Of a stretch of DNA of 64,000 nucleotides, positions 47,352 through 55,430 are shown piece after piece; the stretch's first letter is position 1, and each line of letters starts with the position of its first letter. The notes under the pieces were generated by a model. The model was not told the origin of the DNA. It searched no databases and was given only the letters and a program-made list of their open reading frames with translations. Both the position numbers and the translations under genes were made by a program. Source of the stretch: an uncultured Glaciecola sp. (GTDB lineage: Bacteria > Pseudomonadota > Gammaproteobacteria > Enterobacterales > Alteromonadaceae); the NCBI GenBank assembly GCA_937125395.1, contig CAKZLI010000003.1:95635-159634 (forward strand), given 5' to 3'.

Positions 47352-50300
47352 TTAAAAACGATAGTTTGCACCAAACGTAATACGGCGGTCAGCTAGCCCT
47401 TGGAAACAAAGGATTGCGCCTTCATTAACACAAGACTGTGTGATACCTGACTCAGTAAGGTTTACTGCTTCGATTCCTAAATTCAGTTGGTCATTCACAT
47501 CATAGCTAATACTTGCATTAAGTTGCCCACGGTCATGAGTGTAAACCGGGAAACCTAATGTAGAGTTACGTGATGCACCACCAGCTGTATCATCGGTACG
47601 GAACGCTTCACGCCATGTGTAACGAACACGTGCGCTGATACCATACTTTTCATAGTATGCAGTGACGTTATAAGCATTTTCAGAGAAGTCTAATAGACCT
47701 TGAACCGCTGATACTCTAACAAAGTCAGCATCATCATAAATACCATTGATTGCATTGAAGATATCAGTACCACGTCCGGCAGATTGATTAACAACCGAAC
47801 CACCTTTATATTCTTGGATAGTATAGTTAGCAATAAATCCAAAACCAGATGCCCAACCTAAGTCGTCTTCGAAGCTAGATAAATCATACTGTACAGCCAT
47901 CTCAATACCTGTTTGAGTCGTGGTTGCTGGGTCATTAACTTGAGTATCTAGATCAGCACACGCTCCGGTTACGCCAAGTGGAGCTCGGAAATCATCACCT
48001 TGAGCTGCAGGGTTATAAATACCACCAGCAGCACAGGATGTATCATTCGTCGCTACAAAGCCATTGGCATCAGTAGGAGCTGACTCAAGAGTTGATACGA
48101 ATAAGTTACCTATTTCTTTGTCAAAATAACCAATACTTACTACAGCAGAATCAGCAAAATACCATTCAGCAGATAAATCTAAAGTCGTGATTTCTTGTGG
48201 TTCTAAACCAGGATTACCGATTGAAACAGATTGGTTAATGTTCGATGGGAACGATACCGACGTATTCAAATCTGAGAAATTTGGACGACGAATGTCTTGT
48301 CCCCAACCCAAACGCAGTACAACGTCATCATGTGGCGTTGCAACAATATTAATTTTGGGAAGTGTAAAGCTATAATCACCAGAAATAGTAGTCAATGTAT
48401 CTGTGCCATCAATATTAGTATTACCAGTAGAATCTACCGTTGTTTTAATATGACGAACCCCTACGTTACCGACAATGTGCTCAAATTCAAAGTTTGCTTG
48501 TGCGTACAATGCCTGAGTTTTTTCTTCAATATTAAAGAATGCTGATGCTGAAGGTGATAAAGATAACAGGTCAGGTGAAGGGTCATGAGCAATTAATGCT
48601 GCTTCTAATGTATCAATGACTCGATCTGGGTTATTAAATGCCATATTGGGGTCAATGATAATGAAGTTACGTAACGCTAGTTCACGACCATCTGCATCGC
48701 CAAAGTTGCTAGGACCAGGCACTAATAAATCTGAAAATAATGAACCACTTGGGCTATCTTTCAGCTTACTGAAACCACCAATACGGTCAGTGATACGATT
48801 AAAAGTACTTTCACGTTTACTTAAGCGGAAACCAAAATCAACGGACGTCACCGGTGATTCTTCAATGTAATACGTAAAGTCAGCACGTAATGCGTCTAAG
48901 CCATTTTCTGTCGCATTGCGACCTACATCGACTTGGTCTAATACGACGTTCGCTGGATCCATTAATTCTGCAATGGATGGTGCAAATGGTGAATCAAAGT
49001 TGATACCAAATGTTAACGCGCCACCCGTCAAATCATAGATAAATGGTACAGAGTTATCATTACTGGTGCTATCAGTTGGGTTACCATCTGCATCTAGACC
49101 ATCTAATGGTGCATTAGGGTTGATGAAGTTCAGCGTAGTACTGAGGTTCGGATTGGTTGTTTCTGAACTAGCAGACGAGATTTCAACACTTGCGAATAAG
49201 TTATCAGTCAGTTGAGATTCACCACCAAGACGAAACAATTGCGTGTCGGTTAAACGCGCACCAGTATCAGAGCTAAAACGTAAGTTAGGATCATCATCAT
49301 CTCGAGCTAAGTTAGGTTCAATTGTACCGCGAACGGCTGCTTGAATACTACCTAACGCAACACCGTCTAAAGAGCCGTAGTTAACAGTCTCAAATTGAGT
49401 CGGTAAATTTTGGTTAAGTACTGAACTTACACCAGAACCTTGCACACGAGTTGAATCTTGACGGCGTTCTTGGTCAGTCAATACGACATCTAGGAAAAAT
49501 TTAGTATTGTCGTTTGGAGCAAATTCAAATGTAGTTGATATGTTAGTTGTTTCATATTCGAAGTTTTCATATTCTTGGTTTAGGAATTGAATGCCTAGGA
49601 AATCAAAATCTTGACAGACTGGACGCGAGGATACGTCTTCTGTGTTACCACTTCTAACAACAACAGCATCACAGTTTTCTACTAAGCTTCCATCACGGTC
49701 AACACGTGGACGAAATGAAGATGATTCTTGTTGTGTCACACTACCAGACATAACAAAACCGAATTTACCATTATCAGTATCCCAGTTATCACCAAATGCA
49801 CCTGATATACGAGGCTGAACGCCATCAGTTGTTAAGCTGCTGTCTTCACCTTGAATTCGCACGTTAATCAATTGTTCGTCAAGTTCTAACGGACGAATAG
49901 TACGTAGGTTAACAGTACCACCGACAGAACCTTCAATTGTTTTGGCTTCCGAGGCTTTCGTGACTTCAACACCAGCAATAATAGATGCAGAAACATCTTC
50001 AAAGCTAATACCGCCACGGCCAGTACCTGCGCCAACAGTCTGGACACCGTTGATGAGTACGTTATTGGAGTTAGAACCACGGATTTGCACACCCGTACCA
50101 ACACCAGCAGTACGTGTGATTTGAATACCTGTAATATTTTCTAGTACTTCAGCTAAGTTTTGATCAGGTAGTTTGCCGATGTCTTCCGCTTCGATAATTT
50201 CAACTAAATTAGTAGATGAGCGTTTCTCTGCTAAGGCACCAGCTAAAGCGCTGCGAATGCCTGTAACTTCAATGACTTCTAGGTTGGCATCTGCTGCAGG

Positions 50301-50390
50301 CTGTGCATCTTGAGCATAAACCGGCGAAACCATATTAATTGCCGATGCAGAAACGACTGCTAAGGCGATTTTAGATAATTTATGATTCAT
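47352..50390 (-). CDS. TonB-dependent outer-membrane receptor
   Basis: The 1012-residue protein begins with a signal peptide (ALAVVSASAINMVSPVYAQ) and a TonB-box-like EVIEVTGIRSA. The plug domain has LPDQNLAEVLENITGIQI and IRGSNSNNVLINGV, and the barrel ends with a terminal strand RITFGANYRF. Length and sequence match the large Alteromonadales/Xanthomonas receptors that import oligosaccharides. The substrate is inferred from the facing dehydrogenase and KdgF genes: unsaturated uronate oligomers of alginate or pectin. An operator-like palindrome overlaps its probable promoter. Confidence 0.95.
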   Translation of the reverse strand: MNHKLSKIALAVVSASAINMVSPVYAQDAQPAADANLEVIEVTGIRSALAGALAEKRSSTNLVEIIEAEDIGKLPDQNLAEVLENITGIQITRTAGVGTGVQIRGSNSNNVLINGVQTVGAGTGRGGISFEDVSASIIAGVEVTKASEAKTIEGSVGGTVNLRTIRPLELDEQLINVRIQGEDSSLTTDGVQPRISGAFGDNWDTDNGKFGFVMSGSVTQQESSSFRPRVDRDGSLVENCDAVVVRSGNTEDVSSRPVCQDFDFLGIQFLNQEYENFEYETTNISTTFEFAPNDNTKFFLDVVLTDQERRQDSTRVQGSGVSSVLNQNLPTQFETVNYGSLDGVALGSIQAAVRGTIEPNLARDDDDPNLRFSSDTGARLTDTQLFRLGGESQLTDNLFASVEISSASSETTNPNLSTTLNFINPNAPLDGLDADGNPTDSTSNDNSVPFIYDLTGGALTFGINFDSPFAPSIAELMDPANVVLDQVDVGRNATENGLDALRADFTYYIEESPVTSVDFGFRLSKRESTFNRITDRIGGFSKLKDSPSGSLFSDLLVPGPSNFGDADGRELALRNFIIIDPNMAFNNPDRVIDTLEAALIAHDPSPDLLSLSPSASAFFNIEEKTQALYAQANFEFEHIVGNVGVRHIKTTVDSTGNTNIDGTDTLTTISGDYSFTLPKINIVATPHDDVVLRLGWGQDIRRPNFSDLNTSVSFPSNINQSVSIGNPGLEPQEITTLDLSAEWYFADSAVVSIGYFDKEIGNLFVSTLESAPTDANGFVATNDTSCAAGGIYNPAAQGDDFRAPLGVTGACADLDTQVNDPATTTQTGIEMAVQYDLSSFEDDLGWASGFGFIANYTIQEYKGGSVVNQSAGRGTDIFNAINGIYDDADFVRVSAVQGLLDFSENAYNVTAYYEKYGISARVRYTWREAFRTDDTAGGASRNSTLGFPVYTHDRGQLNASISYDVNDQLNLGIEAVNLTESGITQSCVNEGAILCFQGLADRRITFGANYRF

Positions 50391-51193
50391 AGTATGTTCC
50401 TATGTGTGTATGTGTTTTTGTGTATTTATATGTATCAAATAACGCGTCTTATTCTTTGTGTAAGATGTGTCAAAATCTAAATACAATAACAAGTGAGCAC
50501 AAAGAATTAACCTTATAATTACAACTGAAACGCAAAAGGTCAACCTTTTGTTCAAACAAAATAGAAAAATGTTACAACCAATTGGTCTTAATCCTTTGTG
50601 ATTAGATTGGGTTTTTAGATTTTTCGGTAACTATTGCATGTGTTTTTTTAATATGTGTATTTATTCTATATCATTAATTTTAAAGGGTTTATTGTTATTC
50701 TGTTTGTTCTGGTAGCATGATTTTTTGACTAATAACATGCGCGAGATTAATGATATTGATTTGGTCAACCAAGTATTTTGTTGTCTGTAGGTTGGTGGCG
50801 AGGCAGCATGGCTTTTAATGGAAATACAACCTAACTCTCTAACCAAAAATGGCTTTATTTCTGTGATTGAATAAAAAGTTACATATTTGTAAATAGTGTA
50901 ATATTTAATTTTATTATAATTAAATCAATGATTTATTAGGAATTTTGTCAGCTGCAATTGGATTTTTTAACGTTTCCCTATGTCTTGGTTATCCAATATT
51001 TTCAAAATTGGCTGACAATTGGTTTATAATTGGTTAGTATGATGTGAAAGATGGTCTGGAGTTGTCAATATCATCTTTTAAGTTATGTTGCTCTGGCGCA
51101 TTGTTTGTTTAGCGTTAGAAAATAACTATTAATAATAGGTGAACAACTTTCACATCCAATAACGATAGACACAGATTTTTTTAGGAGTTTCAC
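50391..51193. promoter_or_regulatory. 803-bp intergenic region with repeated AATTGG words
   Basis: There is no credible gene; a 61-codon frame at 50661-50846 has no ribosome site or family look. The DNA is A/T-rich. AATTGGyT occurs at 51006, 51017 and 51028, exactly 11 bp (one turn) apart, with further AATTGG at 50956 and within the palindrome ACCAATTGGT (50577-50586). These lie upstream of the divergent receptor and reductase genes and look like sites for one shared regulator. Confidence 0.55.
50511..50550 (-). promoter_or_regulatory. Probable receptor promoter with an 18-bp palindrome over the -35
   Basis: CAAAAGGT-CA-ACCTTTTG (50533-50550) is a perfect inverted repeat. On the minus strand it contains TTGACC (50538-50543), followed 17 bp later by AATTAT/TTATAA as a -10. 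A repressor bound here would block the receptor gene. Confidence 0.5.
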
Positions 51194-52072
51194 ATGACAA
51201 AACCTACTATAGGCTTCATCGGCCTGGGCCTAATGGGCAGCAACATGGTTGAGAATTTACAAAAGAAAGGGTTCGAACCAATTGTAATGGATCTAAATAA
51301 AGATGCTGTCGCAGCTGTTGTTGCGCGTGGTGCGACTACAGTCAACACGGCTGCTGAATTAGCTACTGCAAGCGATATTATTATGCTGTGTTTAACAACA
51401 TCTAACGTTGTCGAATCATTAGTATATGCCGAAGATGGTATTTTAGCAGGTATTAAGCCGGGTGCTGTATTGATTGATTTTGGTACTTCTATTCCTGCTT
51501 CTACCCGAAAGATTGGTGCAGATTTAGCGGCTAAAGGTGCAGGTATGATCGATGCGCCATTAGGTCGAACGCCTGCGCATGCTAAAGATGGATTATTAAA
51601 CATCATGGCATCTGGTGACGCAGACACATTCGCAAAAGTGAAACCTATCCTTGAAATGCAAGGCGAAAATGTATTTAATTTAGGCGCACTTGGCGCAGGC
51701 CATACAACAAAATTGATTAATAATTTCATGGGAATGACAACTGTAGCAGCAATGTCTCAAGCTTTTGCTGTGGCTGAGTTAGCCGGTGTTGATCGTCAAC
51801 AACTGTTTGATATTATGTCAACAGGTCCATCTAACTCACCGTTTATGGGATTTTGTAAAAACTATGCCGTTGACGGTGTCAGTGATCTCGGATTCTCAAT
51901 CGGTAATGCAAACAAAGATTTGGGCTACTTTTTGAAGATGGTTGAAGATTTGGGCACCCGTGCTCAGATTGCAGAAGGCACATCAGCAAATCTACAAGCC
52001 GCATTTGATGCCGGTATGGCGAGTGGCAATGTACCAGAAATTTTCGATTATTTTCTGTCATTAAAAAAATAG
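51194..52072 (+). CDS. HIBADH-family NAD(P)-dependent reductase, probable DEH reductase
   Basis: The 292-residue protein has an N-terminal Rossmann fold (IGFIGLGLMGSNMVENL), the substrate motif DAPLGRTPAHAKDG, the catalytic Lys in GHTTKLINNFMG and a helical C-terminal domain. This is the 3-hydroxyisobutyrate/tartronate-semialdehyde reductase family. Some members in marine alginate degraders (DehR) reduce 4-deoxy-5-hexoseulose uronate (DEH) to KDG. The kdgF gene next to it supports that role here, as an inference. GGAG lies about 8 nt before the ATG. Confidence 0.85.
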   Translation: MTKPTIGFIGLGLMGSNMVENLQKKGFEPIVMDLNKDAVAAVVARGATTVNTAAELATASDIIMLCLTTSNVVESLVYAEDGILAGIKPGAVLIDFGTSIPASTRKIGADLAAKGAGMIDAPLGRTPAHAKDGLLNIMASGDADTFAKVKPILEMQGENVFNLGALGAGHTTKLINNFMGMTTVAAMSQAFAVAELAGVDRQQLFDIMSTGPSNSPFMGFCKNYAVDGVSDLGFSIGNANKDLGYFLKMVEDLGTRAQIAEGTSANLQAAFDAGMASGNVPEIFDYFLSLKK

Positions 52073-52099
52073 TCGGGTTTACATTAGATTAAATAATAC

Positions 52100-52139
52100 A
52101 GTCCATAATTCACTCTACGATGATTTATGGACTTTTTTT
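52100..52139 (+). terminator. Intrinsic terminator between reductase and kdgF
   Basis: AGTCCATAA (52100-52108) pairs with TTATGGACT (52125-52133), followed by a T7 run. kdgF starts 20 nt later, so its transcription needs read-through or its own promoter. Confidence 0.7.
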
Positions 52140-52159
52140 ATTCGCTAAAGGAATTGATA

Positions 52160-52522
52160 ATGAGTCAAAGTGAACATTTTTCATTTGCAAATGAAACAGA
52201 AATTGAAGACTTAGGTAATGGTTTAAAACGCCAGATGCTTGGTTATAATGATGAGTTAATGGCCGTCAAAATTTGGTTTGATAAAGGCGCTGAAGGATAT
52301 GTGCATGCGCATCGTCACTCACAAGTATCACATGTCGTTGAAGGTGTGTTTCATGTAAATGTTGATGGCGTTATCAAAGTGCTGCATGCCGGTGATAGTT
52401 TCTTCGTGCCTCCGCATGTGGCTCATGGCGCAGTCTGTCCAACCGGCGGCATCTTAATTGATACATTCAGTCCACCTCGTGAAGATTTTGCTGAAGGATT
52501 AGCGCCGCCTAAGCCGCTGTAA
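52160..52522 (+). CDS. kdgF: KdgF-like cupin (unsaturated uronate linearisation)
   Basis: From the ATG at 52160 (AAAGGA upstream) the 120-residue single cupin reads GLKRQMLGYNDELMAVKIWF, then HAHRHSQVSHVVEGVF and FVPPHVAHGAVC, giving the metal-binding His/Gln/His set. These blocks match KdgF, which speeds ring opening of 4,5-unsaturated galacturonate and mannuronate monomers from pectin or alginate lyases. It is next to the probable DEH reductase. Confidence 0.88.
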   Translation: MSQSEHFSFANETEIEDLGNGLKRQMLGYNDELMAVKIWFDKGAEGYVHAHRHSQVSHVVEGVFHVNVDGVIKVLHAGDSFFVPPHVAHGAVCPTGGILIDTFSPPREDFAEGLAPPKPL

Positions 52523-52569
52523 ATATCGAGAATATATGACCGCTTAACGTTCCGCTTGATTGCAGATAT

Positions 52570-52593
52570 GTTAGCATTACCACTAATGCTAAC
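52570..52593. other. Perfect 10-bp inverted repeat
   Basis: GTTAGCATTA-CCAC-TAATGCTAAC, 47 nt after kdgF and 30 nt before the next gene. There is no T-run, so it may be an operator, an mRNA-stabilising hairpin or a weak terminator. Confidence 0.5.
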
Positions 52594-52622
52594 GATTTAG
52601 GTTAATTAAGGTCAGTACTGTC

Positions 52623-52949
52623 ATGAAAATGAATAAAACAGTCAAGAAACTCGATAATAACGTCATCAAAGCTCTCACTGAAGTCTGTGAAGAAGCTAAA
52701 AGCAGCATTCAAGGCTTTGCGTGGCTCACACATACGGCTAATTACGCTAATTTCCCGGCAAGCTTACTAGTTACGTGTGTGTTTTCGACGGAAGATGCGT
52801 TACAAGACGCCAAACTGTACGGCCATGATACGACATTAATTAAGTTGATCCACAGCACGTTACTCAATACGGGTATTTTACTTAAACAGCCGAAGCATAA
52901 TGTGACGTTTGATACTGACGAAGCGGGTGCTGAGCAACGGCTTTTATAA
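52623..52949 (+). CDS. Conserved small protein of unknown function
   Basis: A 108-residue soluble protein (VKKLDNNVIKALTEVCEEAK, GFAWLTHTANYANFPASLLV, HNVTFDTDEAGAEQRL). I recognise it as conserved among Alteromonadales and relatives, where it is often annotated only as hypothetical. There is no clear motif for catalysis. Its stop overlaps the start of the rhomboid gene (TAATG), so the two are translationally coupled. Confidence 0.8.
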   Translation: MKMNKTVKKLDNNVIKALTEVCEEAKSSIQGFAWLTHTANYANFPASLLVTCVFSTEDALQDAKLYGHDTTLIKLIHSTLLNTGILLKQPKHNVTFDTDEAGAEQRLL

Positions 52950-53509
52950 TGCAAGCACCCTCTCGACGCACAGGCAGACCTGACTGGCACTACTTGATCA
53001 TTGTGCTGAGTGTGATGTGTTTGCTTGAATTGGTTAATATCCTCTCAGGGCGTTGGCTTAACCAATATAGCGTGATACCCCGCCAAATAACAACCTTGCC
53101 GTTTATTGTGACTGCACCGTGGTTACATGCAAGCTTGCTGCATTTTACCTCGAATATACTGACGTTGTCGGTACTATCTCTTGTATTGCTTGAATTTGGA
53201 CTAAAGCGGTATATCTCAGTCAGTGTGTTCGTTATGTTGATGGGAGGGATCTTGGTGTGGATCTTTGCTCGAGAGGCAAGACATTTAGGTGCCAGTGGTA
53301 TCATCTATGGCTATTTTGGCTACATAGTGTTAGCCGGATTATTGAGTCGCCGTGTGTGGTTAGTCGCAATCTCTCTTGGTGTTGTCATTTTTTATGGTGG
53401 CATGTTTTGGGGAATATTTCCGAACCAACCTTATGTATCTTGGGAATCACATTTATTTGGTTTGATCAGTGGGTTAGTGTTGGCGTGGTACTCACGAAAT
53501 TGGCAATAA
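52949..53509 (+). CDS. Rhomboid-family intramembrane serine protease
   Basis: The 186-residue protein has about six membrane helices. The serine motif is GASGIIYG (near residues 114-121) and the His partner is in SWESHLFGLISG near the end; the usual Asn/His cluster appears as LLHFTSN. It cleaves membrane-protein helices. It lacks extra domains and is close to the smallest active form. It overlaps the preceding conserved small gene, which may be a partner. Confidence 0.9.
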   Translation: MQAPSRRTGRPDWHYLIIVLSVMCLLELVNILSGRWLNQYSVIPRQITTLPFIVTAPWLHASLLHFTSNILTLSVLSLVLLEFGLKRYISVSVFVMLMGGILVWIFAREARHLGASGIIYGYFGYIVLAGLLSRRVWLVAISLGVVIFYGGMFWGIFPNQPYVSWESHLFGLISGLVLAWYSRNWQ

Positions 53510-53639
53510 CGTCAATATTACGGGTATGCACTCGGCATCATATACCTCTAAACGCAATGGACGAAACCAAGCAACGATGGTTGACTAGCTGCAAAAGGTA
53601 ACCGACAATTCAGTATTTACTTATCGCAGGGTAGTCGTA

Positions 53640-54290
53640 ATGCTTAACATGGATTTTTCAAAGTACATCACCATTCACTCTGATACACAAGCATGGCAAT
53701 CTAGTCCTATGCCAGGTGTTGATCGTAAACCACTCGCCCGTGCAGGTATCGAATCAGGGCATGCGACTAGTATTGTTCGCTACGCGCCTGAGTCTCGATT
53801 CAATACGCATTCACATCCTAAAGGCGAAGAGATTTTTGTGCTCAGCGGCGTCTTTAGCGATGAACATGGTGATTATCCTGCTGGCACGTATATTCGTAAT
53901 CCAGCAGGTACCAGCCATGCCCCTTTTAGTGACGATGGCTGCGTGTTGTTTGTCAAGCTGTGTCAATTTGCAGATGGAGATACGCAATCGGTACGTATCA
54001 ATACGAATACTACCCCATGGCGACCTGGGCAAGGAGGATTGCAAGTGATGCCATTGCATCAATTTGAGGGAGAAGGGTGTGCGCTAGTTAAATGGCCTGC
54101 AGGTGAGCGTTTTCAACCGCATCGGCATTTTGGTGGTGAAGAAATATTCGTTTTATCTGGCACGTTTATGGATGAACATGGGCAATACCCAACAGGCACA
54201 TGGATTCGCAGTCCTCATCTGAGTCAGCATCATCCATATGTTGAGGAAGAGACCGTTATTTGGGTTAAAACAGGACATTTAATGCCATAA
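53640..54290 (+). CDS. Double-cupin (ChrR-type) protein
   Basis: The 216 residues contain two related cupin domains. The first has HSHPKGEEIFVLSGVFSDEH and the second PHRHFGGEEIFVLSGTFMDE, each with the His-His-Glu metal set. Such repeats match the ChrR anti-sigma-type cupin family, but the N-terminal zinc-binding anti-sigma domain is absent, so it is probably a small metal enzyme of unknown substrate. AGGG precedes ATG 53640; a second ATG is three codons on. Confidence 0.82.
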   Translation: MLNMDFSKYITIHSDTQAWQSSPMPGVDRKPLARAGIESGHATSIVRYAPESRFNTHSHPKGEEIFVLSGVFSDEHGDYPAGTYIRNPAGTSHAPFSDDGCVLFVKLCQFADGDTQSVRINTNTTPWRPGQGGLQVMPLHQFEGEGCALVKWPAGERFQPHRHFGGEEIFVLSGTFMDEHGQYPTGTWIRSPHLSQHHPYVEEETVIWVKTGHLMP

Positions 54291-54329
54291 GTGCTTGGCG
54301 ATTTGTGCGCGATGGCGCATTTTCAGTGT

Positions 54330-55283
54330 TTAACTCGATACAATATGACTTAAATCACATAACTTCCAAGTGTTCCCGCCCATCTCTCTGGCTTCAATTA
54401 GGGCATTGCCCGCTTGCACATGTAAATCGCCCGTCGAGATATTTTCTTCTGGAAAGACCGATGACACGCCAACACTGACGGTCACTTTGAGAGGGGCGCG
54501 CCCTGGTCGGAGAATGATATTCAGTGCGGAGACTTTGGTCACGATTTCTTTCGCGCAATTTACCGCATGCGAAATCTTGCTATCAGACAATACTATTGCA
54601 AAGGTATCAATATCTATGTGTGCGACTGAATCTCCGGGTCGATTGCCAATATCACGTAATGCATTCGCTATGATTTGAATTGTTTTGGTGACATATTCGC
54701 TGGCGATGGCAGATACTGTTTGCTCAAAATCGTCAATTTGGCAATGCAATAATGATAATGGGTAGTCATACCGTTTACACGTTGCCCATTCCGTAGTGAG
54801 CTCTTCAACGTATTTATGGTAATTACAGATATTGGTTAGCGGGTGAAGGGTAGACAAGATATCAATGGTATGCGCTTGGCGTGCTAATTTGACATGATTA
54901 TTGATGCGCAATATCAACTCATTTATGTCAATCGGTTTGTTCACATAGTCAACACAGCCAACATCAAACGCCCTAGTCTTAGTTTTAATCGATGTGTTTG
55001 CGGTGATAAAAATAATGGGGATATTGCTTGTTGCCGAATTCTCACTGAGTTTTTTGCATAATTCAAACCCGTTCATATTCGGCATATGGATATCAATCAA
55101 TAATATATCAGGCTGTGGGTTTTGTGCTGCGTGGAACATCGCTTCTACGCCATTGGTAGCAAAGGTGACTTCGTATTTATCAGATAATTGATTTAAAATA
55201 ATCTGTAAATCCAGTGGGTTATCATCAACAAATAAAATTTTTAATTTTCGTTGAGTAATATGCGTCTGATCCTTTAGCTGCAT
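54330..55283 (-). CDS. Response regulator with degenerate GGDEF domain
   Basis: A 317-residue protein. The receiver (about 14-132) is intact: VDDN, Asp in LLIDIHMPN and the KPID lysine. The C-terminal domain has a GGDEF outline, but DxDxFKxxND reads QIDDFEQTVS and the GGDEF loop reads HIDIDTF, so it cannot make cyclic di-GMP by the known mechanism. The later SVGVSSVFP block is kept. It may bind a nucleotide or a partner. It resembles the active-looking protein at 9709-10764 in receiver sequence and size, suggesting duplication and decay. Confidence 0.88.
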   Translation of the reverse strand: MQLKDQTHITQRKLKILFVDDNPLDLQIILNQLSDKYEVTFATNGVEAMFHAAQNPQPDILLIDIHMPNMNGFELCKKLSENSATSNIPIIFITANTSIKTKTRAFDVGCVDYVNKPIDINELILRINNHVKLARQAHTIDILSTLHPLTNICNYHKYVEELTTEWATCKRYDYPLSLLHCQIDDFEQTVSAIASEYVTKTIQIIANALRDIGNRPGDSVAHIDIDTFAIVLSDSKISHAVNCAKEIVTKVSALNIILRPGRAPLKVTVSVGVSSVFPEENISTGDLHVQAGNALIEAREMGGNTWKLCDLSHIVSS

Positions 55284-55430
55284 AACAATTTGACTTCTTA
55301 TTGATAGGTTTTGTATTAAGTTTAGGAAAAATTAACTTAATCGCAAAGAATCGGTACAAAAAATTTCGTCATTTGAATATCAGCCTTTATAATGCGCGTT
55401 AATCTAGTAATGCTTTGTAAAGGTACGGCC

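Noticed and set aside
47133..47396. 87-codon plus-strand frame after the intron
   Set aside because: It crosses the groESL terminator and the end of the receptor gene; no support.
50661..50846. 61-codon minus-strand frame in the receptor/reductase gap
   Set aside because: No ribosome site, no recognisable motif, and it lies in A/T-rich regulatory DNA.
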